Below are positions 34,642 to 43,141 of a stretch of DNA of 64,000 nt, piece after piece (the first letter of the stretch is position 1; every line of letters begins with the position of its first letter). Below the pieces are notes generated by a model that did no database searches, was not told the origin of the DNA, and was given only the letters and a program-made list of their open reading frames with translations. Origin of the DNA: an uncultured bacterium (GTDB lineage: Bacteria; Patescibacteriota; Patescibacteriia; 2-12-FULL-60-25); NCBI GenBank assembly GCA_937949995.1, contig CALFEO010000025.1, forward strand, positions 51,766 through 115,765, written 5' to 3'. The position numbers were made by a program, and so were the translations under genes.

Positions 34642-35605
34642 AGATTATTATAAATCTGTCTCTTCCGCTCAAATCTTTTTTTACTTGAATTTGTGATTTA
34701 TTAAAAATACTTTTTGCATAAGATCGCAAAAAGTATTTTTGCCGTGGATCAATTTCAAAATACAGTGTCCAGCTGATCTTAAAAGGGGAGTGCGGGTACA
34801 AAAAATCAAACAATTGCTTCATGCACTTTTTAATCAATTCCATACCGTCATCATCCGCGAAAAGCGCGTTGCTCGGTTCATAGTCCACAACATCTTTTTG
34901 CATGTCATTCCTATCGGAGCAGGGGAGATAGGGAAGATTGGCTATAATGTGCAAGTCCGCTCTCTTTAACTTTTTAAGCGAGTTTGCGGCGATCTGCCGC
35001 AGAGCTCCGCTGAACAAATCACTGTGGATAACTTTAATGCCTGTGGATAATTTTTTATCATTATGTTTTACGACGCTAAGTGCAGCAGGGGAGATATCAC
35101 CTGCAATCACGGTTGCTGTTTCAAATTGTTTCTTCAACGAGCAGGCGATGCATCCCGAACCGGTGCCGATATCGATTATTACCACTTTATTAAGCTTTCT
35201 ATTCTTTTCGTCCCGCGACTCCCCCTTCACGCTCTCCACAATTTTATTGCGCTCATTGGCTCGTCTTGCGGCACGAGTAGAGTCGGAACGCAAATATTTA
35301 TTAATATTTGCGGTTACCAGATGCACCAATTGTTCCGTCTCCGGCCTTGGTATCAGTGTATGTTTATTCACCTTAAACTCCAATCCGCAAAAAGGCTGTT
35401 TGCCCAATATGTAAGCTATCGGTTTATTATTGGCTCTTTCATTGACCGATGTATTGAATTTTGCTTCCGCTTTATCATCCGCATCTCGATCCGCATGAGC
35501 CAAAATATAGGCTTCATCTTTGCGGATAACGTTTGCTAAAAGCAATGTCGCTTCTTTACGGTCGATTTTTTTGCTCGCTTGTTTCAATAGGTCGTTAATC
35601 CTCAT
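34628..35605 (-). CDS. prmC: peptide chain release factor N5-glutamine methyltransferase (HemK family)
   Basis: Methylates the GGQ glutamine of release factors RF1/RF2. 325 residues from ATG 35603-35605 (MRINDLLKQASKKI), which gives the standard N-terminal helical domain; the longer frame is rejected. KPIAYILGKQPF and TLIPRPETEQL precede the Rossmann domain with IDIGTGSGCIACSLKK. The catalytic tetrapeptide is NLPY (IIANLPYLP) instead of the usual NPPY. A basic, Arg/Lys-rich insert (with STRAARRANERNK) lies between the PRPETEQL and GTGSG motifs. The start overlaps an extended -10-like TGCTATTAT. The 3' end overlaps murA by 14 bases, convergently. Confidence 0.88.
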   Translation of the reverse strand: MRINDLLKQASKKIDRKEATLLLANVIRKDEAYILAHADRDADDKAEAKFNTSVNERANNKPIAYILGKQPFCGLEFKVNKHTLIPRPETEQLVHLVTANINKYLRSDSTRAARRANERNKIVESVKGESRDEKNRKLNKVVIIDIGTGSGCIACSLKKQFETATVIAGDISPAALSVVKHNDKKLSTGIKVIHSDLFSGALRQIAANSLKKLKRADLHIIANLPYLPCSDRNDMQKDVVDYEPSNALFADDDGMELIKKCMKQLFDFLYPHSPFKISWTLYFEIDPRQKYFLRSYAKSIFNKSQIQVKKDLSGRDRFIIISNRG

Positions 35606-35693
35606 AATAGCAAAACAATAACACATGTTGGCGCGAATCTGAATTTTTATCATCCTTGAGGCTCTTTTGACTGATTGACAGATTGTGAGGTTT

Positions 35694-36350
35694 ATGTTAT
35701 TTACAGAACAAATAACAGCCAAGGAATTCGCCAAGCAAGGAGTCAAAATGCTGGATATCCGCCCTTTTAACAGCATGTCCGCCGATCACAAGACATACGT
35801 GGTTCCCGCTTATCTTGATGTGCCGGTTTGTGAAACCGTTGCCATGCAAATGCTTAAGTCCGTTTTGGGCCTTCGCCGCAAAACCATCGAACGTTTGCGC
35901 TTGGCTCAATCACCGGGCGCCATTTTTCAGGTCAAGGGACGCAAGGATACGGTTTTGGTTTGCATGATGCTGGCCGACAACTATCATAATGTATCTTATC
36001 CTGCGGTCAGAACTATTGTTCATAAGGCCATTGCGCTCACATCTCTCGCCGATCTTCCCTCATCCGAAGAGAGTGTCTGTTTTGTGGGAGACGGATTCCG
36101 CGCTCATCCTCGGGGCATCAGCCGTGATGAAGTGCTGGTGGGATTCGAAATGCTTTGCCGGGCTTTGCGTAAAGAGCAATTCGACGGCGTTGTTTACGAA
36201 CCTTCGGAAATGCGCATTCATCCATCCGTCATTCCGGATATCGAGGAAAAACGGATTACGGGCACGCATCCGATTGTGGATTTTGACGGCAAAATCAGCC
36301 CATCCATTCCCCCTACTCTGCTTGGATCTCTCTCTAAAAAAAGATCTTGA
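35694..36350 (+). CDS. hypothetical protein, 218 aa
   Basis: Not recognised. Cytoplasmic by composition, with an alternating alpha/beta pattern. Notable segments are MLDIRPFNSMSADHKTY, FQVKGRKDTVLVCMMLAD, SVCFVGDGFRAHPRGISRDE and a C-terminal GTHPIVDFDGKI. A weak resemblance to nucleotide- or macro-like folds could be read into VGDGFRAHP but is not good enough to claim. GTG 35685 would add three residues. It ends at a clear terminator. Confidence 0.65.
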   Translation: MLFTEQITAKEFAKQGVKMLDIRPFNSMSADHKTYVVPAYLDVPVCETVAMQMLKSVLGLRRKTIERLRLAQSPGAIFQVKGRKDTVLVCMMLADNYHNVSYPAVRTIVHKAIALTSLADLPSSEESVCFVGDGFRAHPRGISRDEVLVGFEMLCRALRKEQFDGVVYEPSEMRIHPSVIPDIEEKRITGTHPIVDFDGKISPSIPPTLLGSLSKKRS

Positions 36351-36357
36351 ATTTTCT

Positions 36358-36380
36358 TCCACCCCGCGGTGGATTTTTTT
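36358..36380 (+). terminator. rho-independent terminator
   Basis: Stem TCCACC/GGTGGA with loop CCGC and seven T. The next gene's promoter begins two bases later. Confidence 0.85.
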
Positions 36381-36381
36381 G

Positions 36382-36390
36382 TGCTATAAT
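36382..36390 (+). promoter_or_regulatory. extended -10 promoter, predicted leaderless
   Basis: TGCTATAAT ends seven bases before ATG 36398, directly after the T-run of the preceding terminator. No -35. The transcript should begin at or within one or two bases of the start codon. Confidence 0.6.
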
Positions 36391-36397
36391 TCCATCC

Positions 36398-37615
36398 ATG
36401 ATTGGTGGTCGGTCTTTTTTTGGCATAGCACATAAAATGCGCTTTTTTAACGATTCCCCCAAAAAAATCAATTGGCGGGTTATCGGTGCCGCTGATTGTG
36501 TTGCCGGTCTGCACTCGCTTCCGCTTGAGCTTCAATACGCATTGGCCATTCATCCTTCGCGTGTGCAATATTTAAAAACCATTTTGTCCGAAGGTCATGC
36601 CTTGGCTTTGGGCCGCAATCCGGTTTGGAATCGCCGTATTCACAAGGCCATGAATTGCGTTTCCGCTTATCATCACGGCGCTGTTCATCCTTGGCTTGAA
36701 GATTTGGTTGTTAAAAACATCATGCCGGTTTTTTCGGAGTCTGATCTTGCGGATGCGGCCGAAAGGGGTGTGGATCTCATGGAACAAATCGGCATAATCA
36801 AAAATCATGTCTCTGAATTGATTCAAATCAAAATAGTTGAGTCCGGAAACCGCGGTATGACTGCGGATGATAAAAAACTTATCGAGTTATTGGCTCGAGA
36901 TATTCAAAAGATACAATCCATGGAAGCCGCCGAAGTTCTTTATGGACGAACTGCGCAAAACCGGCAAGATGTTTTAATGCTTTTTTTGTTCGGAGCATTA
37001 TTTTTTGGTCCGCTTATTCATGGATTGGAAATGATTTTCTCGGGTTTGGGTAAATTCGCCGCTGTTATTTTGCCGGTATTGTTTATACGTTTATCTGAAG
37101 TGTTATCGGACTATCAACACGGCCATGCTTGGTGGCAAATTAAAAAAGGTATTAAAAAACAGTGGCCGGAAGCTGTAGCTCTTATTTTTGGCGCATTAGC
37201 GGTTGAGCCTTTATTGGGAATAGTTTCGCCATGGGTTGCCGGCTTGCTGTTTATCTTTTCCGCCAATGCGATGATTTTGGGCCATCTATTGCGCGCGCAC
37301 ATCAGCGCCAAAAAAATTCGTTCCGCATTGGAGGCTGAAGGCAAATTGGCCCGCGGTTATACCATACCCCGGTTGTCCCTCCTTTACGGCCCGCTCTGGC
37401 TGATTCGCGTCCTAAGTTTCATGCCTGCTGTTTTGCTTTCGGTATTCGTATTTACGACAGCCGGTTCATTGTTGGCAAACGGCTGGCTGTTGTTTTTTAC
37501 GGCTTGTTCTTATTATTTTACCGTATTTCTTTTGGGCAAGCTTTGGTTCAAAACGGCATCATACAGGTTTAAATACCGTTTGAGAGGATTATTAAGAAAA
37601 GCAATAATCAGCTAA
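36398..37615 (+). CDS. polytopic membrane protein of unknown function, 405 aa
   Basis: The soluble N-terminal half (~1-195) is helical and rich in His/Arg, with INWRVIGAADCVAGLHSLP and, later, LIELLARDIQKIQSM. The C-terminal half has about six membrane helices in three pairs (~198-245, ~265-305, ~345-392). I see no transporter or enzyme signature. The predicted leaderless promoter and the terminator upstream make it an independent unit. The start is ATG 36398; the longer frame crosses the terminator and promoter. Confidence 0.7.
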   Translation: MIGGRSFFGIAHKMRFFNDSPKKINWRVIGAADCVAGLHSLPLELQYALAIHPSRVQYLKTILSEGHALALGRNPVWNRRIHKAMNCVSAYHHGAVHPWLEDLVVKNIMPVFSESDLADAAERGVDLMEQIGIIKNHVSELIQIKIVESGNRGMTADDKKLIELLARDIQKIQSMEAAEVLYGRTAQNRQDVLMLFLFGALFFGPLIHGLEMIFSGLGKFAAVILPVLFIRLSEVLSDYQHGHAWWQIKKGIKKQWPEAVALIFGALAVEPLLGIVSPWVAGLLFIFSANAMILGHLLRAHISAKKIRSALEAEGKLARGYTIPRLSLLYGPLWLIRVLSFMPAVLLSVFVFTTAGSLLANGWLLFFTACSYYFTVFLLGKLWFKTASYRFKYRLRGLLRKAIIS

Positions 37616-37708
37616 ACCAAGCGTAATTTTCAGCATAGACAAGGCCTGATTAATCGGGTAATATGTCATATACGGTTTAAGTCGAATTTTTCGCAAATAC
37701 AACATATT

Positions 37709-38317
37709 ATGGGTATTTTTACCAACAATAGCGGTTCCGGCGTCCCTGGATCCGAAGACGCTCCAAAAGTCGCTTTGCACTTTTTTTTGGAGTTGATTCA
37801 GGTTGTGGCCATTTCTTTGGCAATCATTATTCCGGTGCGTTATTTTTTGATTCAGCCTTTTTACGTCAAAGGAGCCTCCATGGAGCCCAACTTTTTTGAT
37901 CACGAGTATTTGATCATCGATGAAATATCTTATCGTTTTTCGGAACCCGCTCGCGGCGATATCTTGGTTTTTCACTATCCGGATGATCCGAAAAATTATT
38001 TCATTAAACGTCTGATCGGCTTGCCCGGCGAAACCGTGGAAATAGCCAACGGTCAAGTCAAAGTCTATAACGACGAATTCCCCAACGGTATTGTATTGGA
38101 TGAATCCGTATATCTTGCGGATAAGTATACGGCGCAAACAAGGCGTGATACTTTAAAAGATAATCAGTACTTTGTTTTGGGAGATAATCGTCCTTCCAGC
38201 TTGGATTCGCGATACTTCGGCCCGATCGATAAAGACGTGATAGTCGGCCGTGTTTGGTTAAGAGGCTGGCCGCTCGATCGCTGGAAGGTATTTTCGGCTC
38301 CGGCTTATAACTTTTAA
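37709..38317 (+). CDS. lepB: signal peptidase I
   Basis: Cleaves signal peptides of secreted proteins at the outer membrane face. 202 residues with one N-terminal span (~23-47). The catalytic dyad is visible: Ser57 in KGASMEPN and Lys100 in YFIKRLIGLPGE, and the family signature GDNRPSSLDSRYFGP is intact. This enzyme would process the beta-helix and pilin-like proteins in this window. It sits just upstream of hisS with a five-base gap. Confidence 0.95.
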   Translation: MGIFTNNSGSGVPGSEDAPKVALHFFLELIQVVAISLAIIIPVRYFLIQPFYVKGASMEPNFFDHEYLIIDEISYRFSEPARGDILVFHYPDDPKNYFIKRLIGLPGETVEIANGQVKVYNDEFPNGIVLDESVYLADKYTAQTRRDTLKDNQYFVLGDNRPSSLDSRYFGPIDKDVIVGRVWLRGWPLDRWKVFSAPAYNF

Positions 38318-38322
38318 ATAAT

Positions 38323-39672
38323 ATGACAATTCCCAAAAAACCGGCAGCAAAAAAGCCCGGAGATTCTCCGGCTAAAAAAGCTCCACAACCCCTTTCTTCG
38401 GTTCGAGGTATGCGCGACATCCTGCCAAGCGATTGGCCTTTTTGGCGCATAGCTCAAGAACAAGCGCAAAAAATTTGCGATGATTATCATTTTGAACGCA
38501 TCGAAACTCCGGTTCTGGAAGAGACCGGGCTTTTTGTCCGCGGTGTGGGCAAGCAAACCGATATCGTTGAAAAAGAGATGTACAATCTCGAAACCGCCAG
38601 CGGCGACAAACTCACCCTGCGTCCCGAGGGCACGGCTGCGGTTTGCCGGGCCTTTATTCAACACGGCATGTGGAACTTGCCCCAGCCCGTCAAACTCTGG
38701 TACTGGAGCCCCATGTTTCGCCACGAGCGTCCTCAAGCCGGCCGTTATCGCGAGTTTTGGCAATTCAGCGGCGAAATAATCGGTGATTCCGACCCGGTAA
38801 TCGACGCGCAATTGGCTCTGGTGGGTTGGAAGTATTTGCAAAGCTTGGGTTTGGATACGGTTATCCGCATCAATTCCATCGGTACTCCCGAAAGTCGTCT
38901 CAACTATAAAAACGCTTTGGTGGCCTATTTCCGTCCCAAACGCAACCGCTTATCCGAAGATGATAAAAAACGTTTGCTGAAAAATCCTTTGCGCCTGCTC
39001 GATTCCAAAGATCCCGCTGTCATGGAAATGAAGCTCGAAGCCCCGCAAATAGTCGATTGGCTCGATGAAACATCCAAAAACCATTTCATGCATGTTTTGG
39101 AATATTTGGACGAGGTCGGCGTTCCTTATCAGCTCGATCCTTTCTTGGTCCGCGGTCTCGATTATTATTCGCGCACGGTTTTTGAATTCTACGAAGCCGG
39201 TGATGAGGATCCCAACCAAGTGGCTTTGGGCGGAGGCGGCCGTTATGACGGTCTGGTAGAGCTCTTGGGCGGCAAAGAAACTCCGGCTGCCGGATTCAGC
39301 ATCGGTATCGACAGGGTAATCAGCCGTCTGAAAAGCAAAGAGGATTCGGCTCCGGCCAAACCGGACGTGGAAGTCTTTATTGCTCAACTTGGCGACAGCG
39401 GCCGTAAAAAGGCCTTGGCCTTATTCGAGGAATTGCGTTCCGCTGATTTTAAAGTCGCCGAATCTTTTTCCAAAAGTTCCATTAAAGCGCAGATGGATAA
39501 TGCCAATCGCTTAAATGCCAAGTGGACCATTATCATCGGCCAAAAAGAAGTTTTGGACGGCACGGTCATAATCCGCGATATGGATGCCGGCACGCAGGAA
39601 ATCGTCGACGCACAAAAAATAGTGCAAGAATTAAGAAAGAAAATGATTCAAAAAAGCGCTGAATCCGTCTAA
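38323..39672 (+). CDS. hisS: histidine-tRNA ligase
   Basis: Class II aminoacyl-tRNA synthetase charging tRNA-His. 449 residues. After a short Lys/Pro/Ala-rich extension (first ~25) come motif 1 around RGMRDILPSDWP, motif 2 FRHERPQAGRYREFWQF, the histidine-specific GLDYYSRTVFE and ALGGGGRYDGL, and motif 3 AAGFSIGIDRV. The C-terminal anticodon-binding domain ends with KIVQELRKK. The start ATG is five bases after lepB, so the two form an operon. Confidence 0.96.
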   Translation: MTIPKKPAAKKPGDSPAKKAPQPLSSVRGMRDILPSDWPFWRIAQEQAQKICDDYHFERIETPVLEETGLFVRGVGKQTDIVEKEMYNLETASGDKLTLRPEGTAAVCRAFIQHGMWNLPQPVKLWYWSPMFRHERPQAGRYREFWQFSGEIIGDSDPVIDAQLALVGWKYLQSLGLDTVIRINSIGTPESRLNYKNALVAYFRPKRNRLSEDDKKRLLKNPLRLLDSKDPAVMEMKLEAPQIVDWLDETSKNHFMHVLEYLDEVGVPYQLDPFLVRGLDYYSRTVFEFYEAGDEDPNQVALGGGGRYDGLVELLGGKETPAAGFSIGIDRVISRLKSKEDSAPAKPDVEVFIAQLGDSGRKKALALFEELRSADFKVAESFSKSSIKAQMDNANRLNAKWTIIIGQKEVLDGTVIIRDMDAGTQEIVDAQKIVQELRKKMIQKSAESV

Positions 39673-39695
39673 TTTGTCAAAAATTTCGCTTATAT

Positions 39696-39724
39696 TTGAC
39701 TCAAATGGCACTTTGGGCTATGCT
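39696..39724 (+). promoter_or_regulatory. rpsU promoter
   Basis: TTGACT (39696-39701), 17-bp spacer, TATGCT (39719-39724), about 60 bases before the S21 start codon. Confidence 0.6.
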
Positions 39725-39785
39725 TCAGGCGTATCCCCTTGCAAGGATGCTTGGGTTTATATTACACAAAGAAAGGAGTAAACAC

Positions 39786-40013
39786 ATGATCGAAGTTAAA
39801 CGAAAAAAGGGCGAGACATTCGAATCCTTGTTGCGCCGCTTTCAAAGGCGTATTCAACAAGGCGGTATTATGCTCGAAGTCCGCAAAAAACGTTTTCACG
39901 CGCGCTCAAAGAACAAAAATCAAAAGCGCGAAAGCGCTTTGCGCCGCGAAACCAAACGCGAACAATACGAATATCTCTACAAAACCGGTCAAGTCAAAGA
40001 AACTCGCAAATAA
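39786..40013 (+). CDS. rpsU: 30S ribosomal protein S21
   Basis: 75 residues, basic, beginning MIEVKRKKGETFESLLRRF, the usual S21 start; S21 joins the small subunit late and aids mRNA base pairing. One of the few genes here with a textbook ribosome site (AAAGGAG, ending six to eight bases before the ATG), plus its own promoter and a terminator overlapping its stop codon. It is a single-gene unit. The longer frame upstream would run through the promoter. Confidence 0.93.
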   Translation: MIEVKRKKGETFESLLRRFQRRIQQGGIMLEVRKKRFHARSKNKNQKRESALRRETKREQYEYLYKTGQVKETRK

Positions 40014-40032
40014 CTTTGCGGGTTTTCTTTTT
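40001..40032 (+). terminator. terminator overlapping the rpsU stop codon
   Basis: Stem AACTCGCAAA/TTTGCGGGTT with loop TAAC (containing the stop) and a T-rich tail. Confidence 0.8.
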
Positions 40033-40074
40033 AATGCTAAGCTTGCAAACGACGATAGACGTTCATAACGTCTT

Positions 40075-40262
40075 TAGTTCATCAAGTTAAAAGTCTAAAG
40101 TTTATCAAGAGTTACTCATGCTTCTCTTGATAAACTTTAGACTTGATAAACTTGTTACTTGGGACGATGAACTTTAGACTTGATGAACTTGTTACTTGGT
40201 GAGATGAACTTTAGACTTGACTTGTCCCGCGTAGCTTATTGCGTAGTGGGATAAACTTTAAT
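40075..40262. repeat. hairpin repeat array plus 'cctgtcccgcgtagc' module
   Basis: Carries the same 52-base hairpin and loop as 17080-17131, then TGATGAACTTGTTACTTGG words and the CCCGCGTAGCTTATTGCG module. Fills the gap between rpsU and the YqeY-like gene. Confidence 0.8.
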
Positions 40263-40264
40263 CT

Positions 40265-40270
40265 TATAAT
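40265..40270 (+). promoter_or_regulatory. -10 box, nearly leaderless
   Basis: TATAAT nine bases ahead of ATG 40280, at the end of a repeat array. Confidence 0.45.
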
Positions 40271-40279
40271 ATTTTACCT

Positions 40280-40723
40280 ATGTCTTTAAAAGAACAAATC
40301 AAATCCGAATTGATAACCGCCATGAAGGCCAAAGATGAGTTCGGCTTATCCGTGTTACGATTGGTCAATTCCGCGGTCAAAAACAAAGAAATCGATTTGG
40401 GTCATGAATTGTCGGATGAAGAAATTACCGCGGTGATACGCACCATGGTAAAGCAAGGCAAAGATGCCATGGCTGATTTTATTGCGGGCAACAGGTCCGA
40501 TCTTGTGGAAAAACAAGAAAAAGAAATTAAATTCTTGGAGCAATACCTTCCGCAGGCCATGCCTGTCGAGGAAGTGGAAAAAATTTGCGCCGAAGCCATT
40601 CAAGAATCCGGAGCTTCCACGCCTTCGGATCTCGGCAAAGCCATGGGTTTGGCCATGAAAAAAATCGCCGGACGCGCCGATGGGTTGGTTGTAAAAGAGG
40701 CGGTTCAAAAACTTTTGCAATAA
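40280..40723 (+). CDS. GatB/YqeY domain protein
   Basis: 147 residues, all-helical, full length for YqeY. It shares the C-terminal domain of GatB, which binds tRNA during transamidation. LKEQIKSELITAMKAKDE, the VLRLVNSAVKNKEID helix, QEKEIKFLEQYLPQ and the end KEAVQKLLQ follow family order. Its stand-alone role is not firmly known. It forms a unit with its own -10 box; the pilin-like locus starts right after. Confidence 0.92.
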   Translation: MSLKEQIKSELITAMKAKDEFGLSVLRLVNSAVKNKEIDLGHELSDEEITAVIRTMVKQGKDAMADFIAGNRSDLVEKQEKEIKFLEQYLPQAMPVEEVEKICAEAIQESGASTPSDLGKAMGLAMKKIAGRADGLVVKEAVQKLLQ

Positions 40724-40746
40724 TTATCGCAATCTTAGCCATACTG

Positions 40747-40755
40747 TGTTATAAT
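40747..40755 (+). promoter_or_regulatory. extended -10 promoter of the pilin-like locus
   Basis: TGTTATAAT, followed seven bases later by a small frame (ATG 40763 to TAG 40798, MGITVSPVLLL) and then the strong ribosome site of the first pilin-like gene. Confidence 0.5.
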
Positions 40756-40837
40756 ATCCGGCATGGGGATTACGGTGTCTCCGGTTCTTCTCCTTTAGCT
40801 TTCTTCAACCATGCAGAAGGAGGTAATTGCAAATCGA

Positions 40838-42751
40838 ATGCTATATTTTTTCAATAGGAAACGGTTAATCACATCCGTTGTATTTTTGTTTTTTATCCTA
40901 ACGGGCTTGGCTTTTTCTTTACCGGCTCTGGCGCAATTGCAGTCGAGTCAACAAGCCGTTAATACGGCATCCGTATCAGCCGGAGTTCCCGAGAGCACCG
41001 ATCTCATCACCATCATCGGCCGTATCATCAATGTTGCTTTGGGTTTTGTGGGTGTGGTATTGCTCATCATCATACTTTATTCGGGTTATGAATACATGAC
41101 TGCCGGAGGCAATCCCGACAAAGTTCAAAGTGCCACCAAACGCATCAAAAATGCCATCATCGGTTTGTTGATAATCTTTTTTTCCTTTGCCATAGTCAAT
41201 TTCATCTTGGGATTTTTTGGCGGAGCGGGCGGAGGCTTTTTCGGCCCGTCGGGTTTTCAATGGGGCGGAGGCGGGGGCTTTGGCCAATGGGGCAATTCCG
41301 GTTCTTTGGGTGCCGGAGTTATCGAATATCATTATCCGGAACGTGAACAAAAAAATGTTCCGCGCAACACGGCCATTGCCATAACATTTAAAGAAGCTAT
41401 AGATCCGGCCTCCTTTATAAACGCCTGGGATCCCAACGCTTCGCCGGTTCCATACGAGCTCAATTCCACTCTGATTAAAATCCATCAACAGGATAATTCG
41501 GCACAAAATCTTTTGCCGGATCAAGCCAGGGTAACAATTTCCGCAGATCGCAAAACCGTTATCATCAAACCAAATTCTCCCCTTGGCAATTCCACCGCCA
41601 ACACTTGGTATGAAGTTGTTTTGGAAGGCGGTGCCGACGGCGTTAAAAACGCTTCGGGCACAGCTTTATTTGTCGGATCTTTTGAGACGGGCTATTCCTG
41701 GCCTTTCGAGGTCTCCACCGAAATCGATACCACGCCTCCCCGTGTAACATCCCGTATTCCCTATTCCGGCGGAGTCTATGCTCGCAATATTGTCGTGCAA
41801 ATCAACTTCAGCGAGCCCATGCTTCCCATGAGCGTCAGTGGTTTTTATCTGCCCAATTCCGGAGGGGTTAACTTCCAAAACATTACGATTGCCGGAGATT
41901 CCGGCTCGGGCGGTCAGCTTGTCGCCGGCGAATACCGCATCAGCAATGGTTATAAAACCGTGGAGTTCATCACCGATCAGGCCTGCGGTACCAATTCTTG
42001 CTTGATTACCATGTACTGCTTGCCTGCAAACAGTGCCATGGATGTAACGGTCAAGGCCGCAACTCTCAGCCAAACTCCTCCGCAGGCCGCCGAATCCGGT
42101 CCTTTTGGTTATAATGGTGCGGTTGATATGGCCGGCAATTCTTTGGATGGCAATGGTAACGGTGTCGCCGAAGGTCCGCCTCCGGGCGGCGGCGATAATC
42201 ATGTTTTTGCATTTGCAACCAATGATCAAATTTATTTGGATCCACCTGTCGTTAATGCCATCGAACCTTCCGTTCTTGCCGGCAACGTTGCCTCCGATGC
42301 CCCGGTTCGTATCGGATTCGATTCGATTTTATTGGGATACACCGTTAATTCGAACAATGTTTATCTCACCAACTCCGGTCCCGCCGAAGCCGAGCTGGGC
42401 GCGAATGCTTGGTATTTTTATCCGGTTCTCGAGCATCTGAACGCCGGCTTTGTGCCCGTCTCCGCAGGTGAAGAGCCGGTCGCTTCGCGTATTTCCATCT
42501 CGCATCGCCCGTTTTTGCCCTCCAAAATTCCCGCTCAAAATCAGGATCCTTGGGAGGCTATGAGCCTATATTCTCCGCAAGCAACTCATCGTTTGATGAA
42601 TGTTTATCAAAATTGTTTCAATCCCGCCGCATCGGATCTGGATCAAAACGGCATTCCTTATACGGGCGGGCCAAACAATCCTAACTTATGCAATGAAACG
42701 CCGTGGAATTCAGATTGCGAACAATCTCCGGCGTGGAGGCCGACACCATGA
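40838..42751 (+). CDS. pilin-like membrane protein with large Ig-like ectodomain, 637 aa
   Basis: Begins with a signal peptide (ending LPALAQ), followed by two membrane helices (~45-69 and ~85-108) separated by a short polar loop with GGNPDKVQSATKRIKNA. This is the Mbov_0395/TrbC-VirB2-like pilin layout. A Gly-rich hinge (~110-140) leads to two or three Big_5/SbsA-like Ig domains (~145-340), each with a 'VPRNTAIAITFKEAID' or 'VYARNIVVQINFSEPM' strand, then a Cys-containing region and an unpaired C-terminus. The strong site AGAAGGAGGT lies 14 bases before ATG 40838, which is preferred over ATG 40811. It overlaps the next pilin gene by four bases. Confidence 0.8.
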   Translation: MLYFFNRKRLITSVVFLFFILTGLAFSLPALAQLQSSQQAVNTASVSAGVPESTDLITIIGRIINVALGFVGVVLLIIILYSGYEYMTAGGNPDKVQSATKRIKNAIIGLLIIFFSFAIVNFILGFFGGAGGGFFGPSGFQWGGGGGFGQWGNSGSLGAGVIEYHYPEREQKNVPRNTAIAITFKEAIDPASFINAWDPNASPVPYELNSTLIKIHQQDNSAQNLLPDQARVTISADRKTVIIKPNSPLGNSTANTWYEVVLEGGADGVKNASGTALFVGSFETGYSWPFEVSTEIDTTPPRVTSRIPYSGGVYARNIVVQINFSEPMLPMSVSGFYLPNSGGVNFQNITIAGDSGSGGQLVAGEYRISNGYKTVEFITDQACGTNSCLITMYCLPANSAMDVTVKAATLSQTPPQAAESGPFGYNGAVDMAGNSLDGNGNGVAEGPPPGGGDNHVFAFATNDQIYLDPPVVNAIEPSVLAGNVASDAPVRIGFDSILLGYTVNSNNVYLTNSGPAEAELGANAWYFYPVLEHLNAGFVPVSAGEEPVASRISISHRPFLPSKIPAQNQDPWEAMSLYSPQATHRLMNVYQNCFNPAASDLDQNGIPYTGGPNNPNLCNETPWNSDCEQSPAWRPTP

Positions 42752-43137
42752 TGAATAAATATTTTACAATTTGTGTTTCCATCGCAATCTGCTTGTCGGC
42801 AGCCGGTTTTTTGGCTTTGCCGGTTCAAGCGGAAACTCTCGATATAGGTCAAAATGCACTTGCTGATTTAATCAACTTGCCCGAAAAAGATCCGCGCTTG
42901 ATTGTTGCCGAGCTGATCAACGTCTTTGTCGGTTTTTTAAGCTTGATCTTCGTAATATTAATTTTACATGCCGGTTTTTTATTCATGATTTCCGGCGGAG
43001 ATAAAGAAAAAACCGACCGCGCCAAGCGCTCCATCGGCAATGCGATTATCGGTCTCATATTGGTTCTTTCGGCGTGGACTATTACCACCTTTTCCATTGA
43101 CACCATAATCAATGCTTTAACTTCCGGCAGTCAGTAA
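42748..43137 (+). CDS. small pilin-like protein, 129 aa
   Basis: The minimal member of the locus: a signal peptide (to ~30, PVQA-E), a short acidic stretch (LINLPEKDPRLIVAELINVF), then two membrane helices (~50-75 and ~90-112) with the loop SGGDKEKTDRAKRSIGNA between them. It is the same two-helix unit as in the flanking giant proteins but without an ectodomain. By analogy with TrbC/VirB2 it could be the repeating subunit of a filament. It overlaps the gene before (ATGA) and is followed by the 3774-residue gene after four bases, so all three are translated together. Confidence 0.8.
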   Translation: MMNKYFTICVSIAICLSAAGFLALPVQAETLDIGQNALADLINLPEKDPRLIVAELINVFVGFLSLIFVILILHAGFLFMISGGDKEKTDRAKRSIGNAIIGLILVLSAWTITTFSIDTIINALTSGSQ

Positions 43138-43141
43138 ACAC

